From the NCBI RefSeq assembly GCF_028748185.1, contig NZ_CP118164.1, positions 5,233,814 to 5,297,813 on the forward strand: 64,000 nucleotides of DNA, written 5' to 3'. Within the stretch, counting starts at the first letter, position 1. Every line of letters starts with the position of its first letter. This DNA is from Bremerella sp. P1. Lineage in GTDB: Bacteria > Planctomycetota > Planctomycetia > Pirellulales > Pirellulaceae. Shown one piece after another: positions 8,636 to 17,105 of the stretch. The translations under genes were made by a program, and so were the position numbers. The notes under the pieces are model-generated. The model saw only the letters and a program-made list of their open reading frames with translations, was not told the origin of the DNA and did no database searches.

Positions 8636-9589
8636 ATGACGCTCAGGCGGGCGGGGTTCACCCTCGTCGAATTATTGGTTGTCATTGCGATCATCGGGGT
8701 GCTCATTGCGCTTTTACTGCCAGCTGTGCAGCAAGCTCGAGAAGCGGCCCGGCGCATGACATGCTCGAACCATCAAAAACAGTTGGGCTTAGCGATGCAC
8801 AACTATCACGACACGCATCGGGTGTTCCCGCCGGGCGTGTTTGCTAATGGTTTGAATGCAGGGATGCCCACCAATCCGAACAACATGTCTTGGATGCCGA
8901 CTCTGCTCCCATTCCTGGAGCAAGGTCCTTTGTTCGATCAGCTCAAGCCGTATATGGAATCGCGAGCCTCCTCGTCGTTTCCGACCGCGCTGATGAACAC
9001 CAAGATCGAAACGCTCATGTGTCCTTCGGATCCCAACCGAGGCCAGACGGGCGAAGTGCATAACCCCAGCAATCAGGATCCACCGCCGGATTATGACGAC
9101 GGCTTCCACGGCAACTACTTGCTGTGTCACGGTAACCAAGAGATCACCACGACGACCGACAACGATGCCAACGGTATGTTCTACTACCTGTCGAAAACCG
9201 ACTTCTCGTCGTGCACCGACGGTACCGCTAACACGGTGATGGCCGCCGAAATCTTGTTGGTGAAATCGAACGTTTCTGGCAAACGTGACTGGCGTGGTCG
9301 TTACTACCGAGCTGACCATCTCAGCAGTATTGTCAGCACGCGGCTTACGCCCAACACCACCGCATCGGACAAGATGCGAACGTGTGAAGGTTCGCCGACG
9401 AACCCGTCGTACGCTCCATGCGCGCAGGACACCAACACCCAGGTCATTTATTCCCGTAGTCAGCATCCTGGCGGCGTGATGGTGACCTTGATGGACGCCA
9501 GCGTGCAGTTCGTTTCGGAAACGATCAACACGCAAACCTGGCAAGATCTGGGAACGCGAGCTGGTGGCGAAGTTCCTGGCGACTATTAA
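8636..9589 (+). CDS. DUF1559 prepilin-type protein
   Basis: A 317-residue planctomycete pseudopilin-like protein. The N-terminus has the class III/IV prepilin signal [13 protein letters not shown], with the cleavable Gly, Glu at +5, and a hydrophobic helix that runs into [13 protein letters not shown]. The conserved CSNHQKQLGLAMHNYHDTHRVFPPG follows, and the C-terminal HPGGVMVTLMDASVQFVSETI is the DUF1559 hallmark. Such proteins are thought to be processed by a prepilin peptidase and placed in the envelope; their role is not established. I chose ATG 8636, with AAAGGA eight bases upstream, over the longer GTG start at 8582. The lipoprotein gene 59 bases downstream repeats a pairing found again near 54-55.5 kb. 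Confidence 0.92.
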   Translation: MTLRRAGFTLVELLVVIAIIGVLIALLLPAVQQAREAARRMTCSNHQKQLGLAMHNYHDTHRVFPPGVFANGLNAGMPTNPNNMSWMPTLLPFLEQGPLFDQLKPYMESRASSSFPTALMNTKIETLMCPSDPNRGQTGEVHNPSNQDPPPDYDDGFHGNYLLCHGNQEITTTTDNDANGMFYYLSKTDFSSCTDGTANTVMAAEILLVKSNVSGKRDWRGRYYRADHLSSIVSTRLTPNTTASDKMRTCEGSPTNPSYAPCAQDTNTQVIYSRSQHPGGVMVTLMDASVQFVSETINTQTWQDLGTRAGGEVPGDY

Positions 9590-9648
9590 TCGTCGGGCTT
9601 CAACGGACCGTTCTGAATTTGAAAGACTCGTTTCCAGAAAGGTAGACG

Positions 9649-10041
9649 ATGCGATACGCGTGGAAATCGATGGCCCTGCTCGTTGTGCTGGGCCTCATGG
9701 TGCCACTGCTCGGCTGCGGTGGTCCGACCGAAATTGTGGTGAAGGGAACTGTGACCTTCGAGGGGGAACCGGTCGAGACCGGGGAAATCTTGTTTATTCC
9801 CGCCGATGGCGAGGGCCCGGTAGGAGCCGGTCCTATCACCAACGGTGAGTTCTCGTTCGTTGCTACGCCCGGAGCCAAGAAGGTAGAAATCACGGCGAAC
9901 AAGGTCGGCGACAAGCCCGCCCCAGATGGCCTGCCGAACTACATTCCTTACATTCCCAAGAAGTACAACACGGCCACCACACTCACGGCAACCGTGGAGA
10001 ACAAGGCTGAAAACACCTATACGTTCGACCTTGAGAAGTAA
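9649..10041 (+). CDS. Small lipoprotein with carboxypeptidase regulatory-like fold
   Basis: A 130-residue protein with a lipoprotein signal: a hydrophobic stretch ends in the lipobox LLGC, placing the lipidated Cys near residue 24. The mature part starts with VVKGTVTFEGEPVETGEILFIP, a pattern of the transthyretin-like carboxypeptidase regulatory domain that is common in planctomycete lipoproteins following DUF1559 genes. It probably sits on a membrane surface. It is close behind the DUF1559 gene and ahead of a clear terminator, so the two likely form a two-gene unit. The function is unknown. Confidence 0.85.
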   Translation: MRYAWKSMALLVVLGLMVPLLGCGGPTEIVVKGTVTFEGEPVETGEILFIPADGEGPVGAGPITNGEFSFVATPGAKKVEITANKVGDKPAPDGLPNYIPYIPKKYNTATTLTATVENKAENTYTFDLEK

Positions 10042-10056
10042 GAAGACTAAACCATG

Positions 10057-10088
10057 AAAACGCCGGACTGCCTGTTCGGCGTTTTTTT
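10057..10088 (+). terminator. Rho-independent terminator
   Basis: AAACGCCG (10058-10065) and CGGCGTTT (10077-10084) flank an 11-base loop and lead into a T run. It lies just after the lipoprotein gene and closes the DUF1559-lipoprotein unit. Confidence 0.88.
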
Positions 10089-10149
10089 ATGCGCTGTTGG
10101 TCAAGACTGAGGTATCTCAGTAATGTCCAACGGTGACTTTAGGCGCCAA

Positions 10150-10521
10150 GAAAAAGAGAACTCCGCAAGTCCACGGGGGACTTGCGGAGCCTCATTGGTA
10201 GCCTGATCGGATTCTCAACAGAAGAGGTTCCGATAGGAATGTGGTTGCCTACCGGCAACCCGCCGGTAGCCGTTAGGCAGAGCCACCTCTACGGCTGGTA
10301 CAGACATATTCCACTGGAACACCTCCTTTCTACTAAAGCTTACCCTTGGTCGGACAGAACGCCGTGTAGAGCCGACCGCAGGTCTTCAGTAACGTCGCGC
10401 TGCGTTAACGCGACCCTAGGTAAGACTCACTTTGAACCAAGTGTTCTCAAATGACAAGAGCATTTTCAAAAACTCGGTTCTCCGCGAACGCCCCCTTAGG
10501 ACAGGGCAATGAATTGTAGGT
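10150..10521 (-). ncRNA. Unassigned structured RNA candidate or 3' leader region
   Basis: This stretch holds no convincing long gene but many long inverted repeats. Read on the minus strand, in order: a hairpin GAACC...GGTTC (10473 down to 10431); a closing stem CTTACC/GGTAAG (10425 and 10341 areas) around two hairpins, GTCGCG/CGCGAC and GGTCGG/CCGACC; AGCCGT/ACGGCT; a nested hairpin GTGG-GCCTA-CCGGC/GCCGG-TAGGC-CCAC (about 10241-10286); and a terminal hairpin with a T-rich tail. The bases at 10320-10329 read AAAGGAGGTG on the minus strand, a perfect Shine-Dalgarno. An ATG at 10307 opens a 30-codon frame ending at 10215, and a better-spaced GTG opens a 13-codon frame. It matches no RNA class I can recognise. 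The strand is inferred from the terminator. Confidence 0.45.
10155..10189 (-). terminator. Rho-independent terminator on the minus strand
   Basis: CTCCGCAAGTCC (10161-10172) and GGACTTGCGGAG (10178-10189) form a perfect 12-bp stem. On the minus strand it is followed by TTCTCTTTTTCTT, so it should end transcripts coming from the DUF1802 side. Confidence 0.8.
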
Positions 10522-11091
10522 TCACGCCCTTAGCGCGGAAAGTAGTAAATTCTTGCGCACTTCAAAATCGGCGTGGGCAAGAACCGGATGTAAATCGCCC
10601 GTTTCCAGGGCTTCCGGCAACTCGACCCAACTCTTACAACCCGACATGGCTTCGGTCGGTGTGAGGGTGGTTGGCTGGCTTACCTCGTAGGCACGCACAA
10701 CCAATATGTGGATCCCGGGGGCCCGATAGTGGTAACGCATGTGCAGCGCTTCGCGGTTGAGGATTTGCTCGAACAGCGAGGCATCGAGCTTGGCTTCGTC
10801 TTCCAAGTAAATCGCCTCGGCCACTTCGCACACCAGGTGCATCGTCACTTCCGGCGACGTCGGTACCTGGACGAATTCCGGATGTTCTTGCAGCAGCTTC
10901 TTACCCAGGCCGTTGAGCTTCGACTCCGCTTCATGGAAATGCGTGGGATAAAGCCAGAAGCGGTTCTTGGGCAGCTCGAATTCCCCCTCTGGCTCGGCAA
11001 TGCCACCTTTGCGGGCCAGGACAATCTGTTGGCCTCGTGCGACCGCTTCGCAGACGACATTCCACTCTTTCAGGGCAAGTTGGCAGGCCAT
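10522..11091 (-). CDS. DUF1802 family protein
   Basis: A 189-residue cytoplasmic protein. The N-terminal ALKEWNVVCEAVARGQQIVLARKGGI, followed by FWLYPTHFHEAE, matches the conserved pattern of DUF1802, a family of unknown function seen in planctomycetes and cyanobacteria. It has no signal peptide or membrane segment. It is transcribed away from the cytochrome operon, with a shared 154-base promoter space, and towards the structured region downstream. The family call is good; no reaction is known. Confidence 0.8.
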   Translation of the reverse strand: MACQLALKEWNVVCEAVARGQQIVLARKGGIAEPEGEFELPKNRFWLYPTHFHEAESKLNGLGKKLLQEHPEFVQVPTSPEVTMHLVCEVAEAIYLEDEAKLDASLFEQILNREALHMRYHYRAPGIHILVVRAYEVSQPTTLTPTEAMSGCKSWVELPEALETGDLHPVLAHADFEVRKNLLLSALRA

Positions 11092-11245
11092 ACCTTTGGT
11101 CTCACTCGCTAATAAGGTTGACTAATTGAGCACTAAGTTGATTCAGGAGGTAAAATAGAGTGAGGAAATATGGCAATTCAAGGCCCGAATTGCTAAGGTA
11201 AGGGTGTTCCATCCTGCCTTCCCGCCTCCAAATACTCCTGCCTGA

Positions 11246-14200
11246 ATGGAAACGATGGTGCCACTCTTGATACGGTCCAGCTTGGCTGCGTATTTGTTGA
11301 TCACGGTAACAACGCTTAGCGCGGTTGCTGCCGAAGTCGATACACCGCAGTTTGATGCCGCCCAACTCGAATTCTTCGAGAAGGAGATCCGTCCCATTTT
11401 GTCAAAGCGGTGCTACGAGTGCCACGGGCCTGATTCCGAAACTCCTGGGGGTGGCCTTTTTCTCACTTCACGTGGTGCGTTGCTTGAAGGGGGCGACAGC
11501 GGCCCGTCGATCGTCGCAGGCAAGCCCGACGAAAGTCTGCTGATCGAAGCAATCCATTACGACGGCATCTACCAGATGCCACCCAAGTCGCGGATGCCGG
11601 AAGAAGAGATCGCCAAGCTAGAAAAGTGGGTCACCAGCGGAGCAGCGTGGCCGATCAGTGACGAAAAGAACACACCGCGTAAAGAGGTCTTCGATCTCGA
11701 GCAGCGCAAGAGCGAGCATTGGGCCTGGCAACCGGTCGTGAAGCCGGAGTTGCCGTCGGTTAAGAACGAGGCATGGATCAAAGACCCAGTCGATCGTTTT
11801 ATCTTGGCCAAGCTGGAAGAGGCGAACCTCGCACCCAATGGCCCGGCCGAGCCAGCCATTTTGCTACGAAGACTCTACTTCGATCTGACCGGCTTGCCTC
11901 CCACGCCGCAGCAGGTCGAAGCGTTTCTGGCTGATCCTTCACCGGAGGCGATTGAAAAGGTGGTCGACGAGCTACTCGCTTCGCCTCGCTTTGGGGAACA
12001 CTGGGGGCGGCATTGGCTGGACCTGGTACGCTACGCTGAATCGCGAGGTCACGAATTCGACTACGATATTCCCAACGCGTACGAGTATCGCGACTACGTG
12101 ATTCGAGCACTCAATCAGGATCTGCCCTACAACGAGTTGGTTGTTGAACACATCGCCGGCGACTTGCTCGAGCAGCCGCGAAAGAATCCGGAGACCGGCA
12201 GTAACGAGTCGGTTCTGGGCACCGGCTTCTGGCATCTGGGCGATTGGGTGCACTCGCCGGTCGACATTCGCAAGGACGAGACCGATCGCTTCGACAACAT
12301 GCTCGACGTCATGAACAAGGCTTTCCTTGGGCTGACGGTGACTTGTGCTCGATGCCACGACCACAAGTTCGATGCGATCTCGCAGGCCGACTACTACGCC
12401 CAGATGGGCTTCCTGCAAAGCTCCGCCTATCGCCAGGTTCGTTTTGAAACCGCCGAGCACAATCAGCAGATTGCCGACTCGCTGGAAAAACTGAATGAAG
12501 AGTTTCAAACCAAAGCCAAAGCAGCCTACCAAGGCGGCATCGATCAGGCGAACGACCGCTGGGAAAAGGAACTGCTGACGCCTGGTTCGCCGTGGAATCA
12601 GGCTTTGGCTGAAGCAGCCAAAGATGCCAAGCATCCGCTGCACTACTGGGCGAAGTTTTTGAGCGTCGCCGAAGAACAGCGCCCCCAGGTGCTGGATGAC
12701 GCTCACAAGGTTTCCGAGCAGCAACGTTCTGCGGCTGCGGATTACGCAGGACTTGTGATTCATGATTACGCGAACTTGCCTGAGGCGCAGTGGCGAACCG
12801 ATGGAGTTGCTTTTGGAAGCGGCCCGCAAGCGACCGGAGCGTTTCTGTGGAGTACGACGGCTGAGCCTAAGGTTGCCGGTGTTCGAACCGATGGTGCGGC
12901 GGTCTACGACACGCGGTGGAGCGGATTGAAACTGAAGCCAGGCGTTCAGGATGACTTCGGCAAGACACGCGGCTGGAATCGTGCCGGGCGTACGCTTAAG
13001 ACCGACACTTTTACGCTGAAGGATGGACGCGTTCACTACCTGGTGAAAGGGAGTGGCTATGCGTTTGCGGTGATCGATTCACATCGGATGGTTCAAGGAC
13101 CACTGCATGGGAAGTCGGGCAACCGCTGGGAGTCGAAGGACCCGAATCAGGTCCAATGGATCCGGCACGACCTGCGAGATTATCTCGGGCACTCGATTCA
13201 TCTCGAGTTCACGCCGATGGATGACAAGCCGCTGGAAGTCTTGATGGTGGTTGACGGCGAACAGATGCCTCCCACTGCCCGGGACACAACCAGAGCGGCG
13301 ATTGCATTTGATCAGGTTGCGTCTAGCGGTGATGTGAATGCCCAGCGTTTTCTGCAGACACTGAAGAATGCGATTGATACTCCCGAAGACGCACCCCTGG
13401 CCGACTGGTTGGTTCGCAACTGGGAGAAGCTGGCACCAGAAGAGCCCAGTCCGTTTGACGACCTGGCGAAACAATACCGGGAACAATCGCAGGCACTGTT
13501 GGCCAACGTGCAATGGGAATCACGCACGGCCCCAGGGATGTGGGATAACTCGGCAGAAAAAGAACGTCTGCTAATCCGTGGCAATTCCAAGAACCCCGCG
13601 GACCCCGTCGCGCGGCAGTTGCTCACCGCGATTAACGGCAGCGGTGATTCCTTCGATCCTAACGGCAGCGGACGACTGCAATTGGCCCGTCAGGTGATGG
13701 ATGCCGACAACCCATTCGCTTCGCGCGTCGCGGTGAATCGTATTTGGCATTACCTGATGGGACGAGGTATTGTCCGTTCGGTCGACAATTTTGGTGTCCT
13801 CGGAGAGCTGCCAACGCACCCGCAACTGCTGGACTACATGGCATCGGAGTTCGTCGCCGATGGCTGGTCGCTCAAGCGAATGATCCGACGAGTCGTTCTT
13901 TCGCAGACCTACCAGATGTCATCGGTTCAGGCAGGCTCAGCCGAACAAGCCGACCCGAAGAACGACCTGTTTCATCGCGCCGAAGTGAAACGCCTTTCCG
14001 GCGAGGCGATCCGCGACAGCCTGTTGATGGTCAGTGGAAGCCTGAATGAAACGATGTACGGTCCAAGTGTGAAGGTGCATCTGACTTCCTTCATGCAAGG
14101 TCGCGGTCGTCCTGGTCAAAATGGTCCCGTCGATGGGGCAGGGCGGCGAAGCGTGTACCTTGAGGTCCGGCGTAATTTCCTTTCGCCGATGATGTTGGCC

Positions 14201-14551
14201 TTCGATACGCCGCAACCGATTACGACTATCGGTCGACGGAATCAATCGAACGTGCCTGCCCAATCGCTGATTCTGCTCAATGATCCGTTCGTGATCCAAC
14301 AGTGCGAGAATTGGGCCAAGCAGGCCATCGCTCAGACGCCAGAGGATATGCAGCTGCGTATCCAGCGCATGGTCGAGCAGGCCTTCTCACGCAAACCGAC
14401 CGCTGAGGAGCTTACGCTTGCCAATCAGTTTCTGGAAAGCCATCGCCAGACGTTATCGATCGATCCACAGCAAATGGCTTCGTCGGTCGATTTGTGGCGT
14501 GACTTGGCCCACGTGCTGGTGAATGCGAAACCGTTTATTTTTGTTCGTTAA
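11246..14551 (+). CDS. DUF1549/DUF1553 planctomycete cytochrome protein
   Basis: A 1101-residue secreted protein of the PSCyt1-DUF1549-DUF1553 type that is expanded in planctomycetes. After a signal sequence ending near AVAAE there is a c-type haem motif CYECH (C56, C59, H60) in an N-terminal cytochrome domain. DUF1549 follows at about residues 170-380 and contains a second motif, CARCHDHKFD. A middle region of about 400 residues is laminin-G/concanavalin-like in look. DUF1553 lies near the C-terminus (NPFASRVAVNRIWHYLMGRG). The DUF1501 gene starts 15 bases downstream, the usual partner order. The pair is believed to act on extracellular substrates, but no reaction is proven. Confidence 0.92.
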   Translation: METMVPLLIRSSLAAYLLITVTTLSAVAAEVDTPQFDAAQLEFFEKEIRPILSKRCYECHGPDSETPGGGLFLTSRGALLEGGDSGPSIVAGKPDESLLIEAIHYDGIYQMPPKSRMPEEEIAKLEKWVTSGAAWPISDEKNTPRKEVFDLEQRKSEHWAWQPVVKPELPSVKNEAWIKDPVDRFILAKLEEANLAPNGPAEPAILLRRLYFDLTGLPPTPQQVEAFLADPSPEAIEKVVDELLASPRFGEHWGRHWLDLVRYAESRGHEFDYDIPNAYEYRDYVIRALNQDLPYNELVVEHIAGDLLEQPRKNPETGSNESVLGTGFWHLGDWVHSPVDIRKDETDRFDNMLDVMNKAFLGLTVTCARCHDHKFDAISQADYYAQMGFLQSSAYRQVRFETAEHNQQIADSLEKLNEEFQTKAKAAYQGGIDQANDRWEKELLTPGSPWNQALAEAAKDAKHPLHYWAKFLSVAEEQRPQVLDDAHKVSEQQRSAAADYAGLVIHDYANLPEAQWRTDGVAFGSGPQATGAFLWSTTAEPKVAGVRTDGAAVYDTRWSGLKLKPGVQDDFGKTRGWNRAGRTLKTDTFTLKDGRVHYLVKGSGYAFAVIDSHRMVQGPLHGKSGNRWESKDPNQVQWIRHDLRDYLGHSIHLEFTPMDDKPLEVLMVVDGEQMPPTARDTTRAAIAFDQVASSGDVNAQRFLQTLKNAIDTPEDAPLADWLVRNWEKLAPEEPSPFDDLAKQYREQSQALLANVQWESRTAPGMWDNSAEKERLLIRGNSKNPADPVARQLLTAINGSGDSFDPNGSGRLQLARQVMDADNPFASRVAVNRIWHYLMGRGIVRSVDNFGVLGELPTHPQLLDYMASEFVADGWSLKRMIRRVVLSQTYQMSSVQAGSAEQADPKNDLFHRAEVKRLSGEAIRDSLLMVSGSLNETMYGPSVKVHLTSFMQGRGRPGQNGPVDGAGRRSVYLEVRRNFLSPMMLAFDTPQPITTIGRRNQSNVPAQSLILLNDPFVIQQCENWAKQAIAQTPEDMQLRIQRMVEQAFSRKPTAEELTLANQFLESHRQTLSIDPQQMASSVDLWRDLAHVLVNAKPFIFVR

Positions 14552-14566
14552 CTTGGGAGTTGCCGC

Positions 14567-15979
14567 GTGGATTGTTGTCCTCGACCTTCGGGAATGCAGA
14601 GCCGCCGACAATGGTTAGGCCAAGCCGCTTGCGGCTTTGGTGCGGTTGCGCTCAACTGGATGCTGCAGCGAGAGGCCGCGGCAGATGGCCTGGGCCTGTT
14701 AGGGGCTCCTCACGCATCGCCGAAGGTCCGTAGCGTAATCTTCCTGTACATGGACGGAGGACCTTCCCAGGTCGATACGTTTGACCCGAAGCCTCTTTTG
14801 AAGAAGTACGACGGGAAGCCGTTCCCGGCCGAGACAGAGCCCACGCAGTTCAACAACCTGGGCGGGACGCTGGCCAGTCCTTGGAAGTTTCAGAAGTACG
14901 GTCAGAGTGGAATCGAGGTCAGCGAACTCTTTCCCAATGTCGCCCAGCACGTGGATGATCTGGCCGTTATTCGTTCGATGACGTCCAACTTCTCGGAACA
15001 CACCAACGCCAATTACTTCCTGCACACCGGCAGCGGACTGCAGGGGCGACCCAGTATGGGTGCTTGGACAACCTACGGCTTAGGCAGCGAGAACGACAAC
15101 CTGCCTGGGTTCGTGGTGCTTAATGGTGGTCTGGTTCCGCCTGGCGGGCTCGATAACTTCAACAGTGGTTTCCTGCCGGCGGCATTTCAGGGTTCGATCT
15201 TTGCCGCCAGTGATCCACCGGTGGCCAACATCCGCTCGCGTGACAAGAGCCCCGCTGCCCAACGCAGTAAGTTGGACTTGCTCAGCAAGCTTGACCAACT
15301 GACGCTCGATAAGGTGGGCACCAACGATCAGATGGAATCGGCGATCGCCAACTACGAACTTGCCTATCGCATGCAATCGGCTGTGCCGGATCTGATGGAT
15401 CTCGCCTACGAGACCCCGCAGACGCTGGAAGAATACGGCTTGAATCACTCGTTCAATCCCACGAAGACCTTCGGTCGGCTGTGCCTGCTTTCACGGCGAT
15501 TGGTCGAACGGGGCGTTCGCTTTGTTGAATTGACGGTACCCAACGTCGGTCACGATCGCTGGGATCAGCATAGTAATCTGAAGGATGGACACGAGAAGAA
15601 CTGCCTGGCAGTCGACCAGCCGATTGCCGCATTGTTGGCCGACCTGAAGCGGCGCGGCATGCTCGACTCGACTTTGGTCGTGTGGGGAGGCGAGTTTGGC
15701 CGAACTCCGTTTGCCCAAGGCAAGAATGGCCGCGATCACAATCCGTTCGGTTTCACCATGTGGATGGCCGGCGGTGGTGTCAAAGGTGGCACGGTTTACG
15801 GCAGCACCGATGAGTTTGGCTACAAGGTCGTCGAGAATCGCGTCGAAATGCACGATCTCCACGCCACCATGCTGCATCTGCTCGGGGTCGACCACCGCCG
15901 CCTGACCTTCCGCTTCAGCGGCCGGGATATGCGTCTGACCGATGTCCACGGCCACGTGCTGCACGATATTCTCGTCTAA
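14567..15979 (+). CDS. DUF1501 family secreted protein
   Basis: A 470-residue protein from a GTG start, or 461 residues from the ATG at 14594. The N-terminus contains SRRQWLGQAACGFGAVAL, a Tat signal with twin arginine, so it should be exported folded. The body has the DUF1501 pattern related to the sulfatase/alkaline phosphatase fold: FLYMDGGPSQVDTFDPKP near the start, then VWGGEFGRTPF and GRDHNPFGFTMWMAGGG towards the end. It is translated right after the DUF1549/DUF1553 gene, with which it almost certainly works. The metal site and substrate are unknown. Confidence 0.92.
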   Translation: MDCCPRPSGMQSRRQWLGQAACGFGAVALNWMLQREAAADGLGLLGAPHASPKVRSVIFLYMDGGPSQVDTFDPKPLLKKYDGKPFPAETEPTQFNNLGGTLASPWKFQKYGQSGIEVSELFPNVAQHVDDLAVIRSMTSNFSEHTNANYFLHTGSGLQGRPSMGAWTTYGLGSENDNLPGFVVLNGGLVPPGGLDNFNSGFLPAAFQGSIFAASDPPVANIRSRDKSPAAQRSKLDLLSKLDQLTLDKVGTNDQMESAIANYELAYRMQSAVPDLMDLAYETPQTLEEYGLNHSFNPTKTFGRLCLLSRRLVERGVRFVELTVPNVGHDRWDQHSNLKDGHEKNCLAVDQPIAALLADLKRRGMLDSTLVVWGGEFGRTPFAQGKNGRDHNPFGFTMWMAGGGVKGGTVYGSTDEFGYKVVENRVEMHDLHATMLHLLGVDHRRLTFRFSGRDMRLTDVHGHVLHDILV

Positions 15980-16162
15980 CTCTGTTGGAGAATTTCCCAC
16001 CGCAAGGGTGAACATCTCAGTGGCAATGCGGTCTACTGGAAAGAAGCCAGCGAGGATCGTTTTGCAGCAACACGTCCACCGGTCACCAGTTACGACGAGG
16101 ACAGGCTTAACCGCCCCTTGACAATCCTCCCTATCCGGCGGAAACTGGGTCCCTTCCCAAGC

Positions 16163-16235
<73 letters not shown>

Positions 16236-16242
16236 CTTGAGC

Positions 16243-16275
16243 AGCCGCTTCGCCATGTGCGAGGCGGCTTTTTTC
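16243..16275 (+). terminator. Rho-independent terminator of tRNA-Lys
   Basis: AGCCGCTTCG (16243-16252) and CGAGGCGGCT (16260-16269) form a long stem with one wobble, followed directly by a T run, eight bases past the tRNA. Confidence 0.9.
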
Positions 16276-17078
16276 ATTTCTTGGCCTTTTCTGCGTGTTT
16301 CTATACGTCCCCTCTGGAAGGTGTGTTCAATCTCCCACTTAGTTGGTGATTTATTCATCGAAGTTCGTTGACTCGAGTGTGATACCGGGTACAAACGTAT
16401 CCGTGTTCAGTGTCAACCTATAACGATTGTGCAGTTTGCACAGACCTGTAGAGGGCAGCGCGGGCTTCCTCTAAGAAATCGGTGTTTGCCCAGTTTGTTG
16501 GGCTGTTGTGTCTTGTCGGATTCATGAATTCCACATCGCACGATCGCATTTCGAGGAATCTCAGGTCCACGTATTCTCTCGCGAAGGTAACGTCGCTCGC
16601 TGGTTGAAAAGCGAGGTCTTTACGACGTTGCGATTGGGTCTCTGCGAAGTGCTTATGAGATCAGTAGCAAATAGCAACCGCTGTATGCCAGTTTGGTGAA
16701 CTGCAATTGCTCGTTGGATGCAGGAACGAATGCCTCGCGACGTGAAGTAAATCGCCAAACCATTGAATCCTAAGCGGGTCCAGCATTGGACGCGCACAAA
16801 AATGGCCAGTAAGTCCCAGCGCCAACCGGATGGCTTACTGACCGATGTATCGAAGAACGCCATTGGTATGCGCTCATGACACGTAATTTTGATTGTAGCG
16901 CAGGGGCATGGATAGTAAAGATCGAAACCCCTTATTCGATCTTCCCGAAGCGAATGCATCGGCATCGCTTCTCGGGCCCCTTCGTATCGTGACGCTACTC
17001 TCTTTTCTTCGGAGGCAGATCGCCCGCCCACCCCCCTGACTCGCAATTCCACACCTTTGATTTGACTAAATATGCGAG
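16276..17078. other. Long non-coding leader upstream of the first peroxidase
   Basis: About 800 bases without a credible gene; the open frames here have no family likeness. It contains a 40-nt hairpin element (16804-16843) that recurs upstream of the second peroxidase gene. Other shared pieces are CATCGAAGTTCGTTGAC (near 16357), A-rich bases just before the hairpin, and CGCTCATG 28 bases after it. The spacing of these pieces is similar in both copies. Confidence 0.6.
16804..16843 (+). repeat. 40-nt hairpin element, copy 1
   Basis: Left arm GGCCAGTAAG (16804-16813) and right arm CTTACTGACC (16834-16843) pair with one mismatch around a 20-base loop holding AGCGCCAACC (16818-16827). Copy 2 lies at 19215-19254. 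It has the same length, an identical left arm and the same loop core at the same offset. Confidence 0.8.
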
Positions 17079-17105
17079 ATGAATATTTCCCGGGGGAATT
17101 TAGAA

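Noticed and set aside
10182-10454. 90-codon plus-strand frame in the structured region
   Set aside because: Composition is not protein-like, it lacks a ribosome binding site, and it runs through the stems.
10150-10521. RNase P RNA, tmRNA, SRP RNA, 6S RNA or cobalamin riboswitch
   Set aside because: Key signatures (GAGGAAAGUCC and ACAGAA core, tmRNA tag and CCA end, SRP GGAAGCAG loop, B12 box) were looked for and not found, so the RNA is left unassigned.
11972-13036. 354-codon minus-strand frame opposite the cytochrome gene
   Set aside because: A shadow frame; the plus-strand DUF1549 protein is continuous and conserved over this region.
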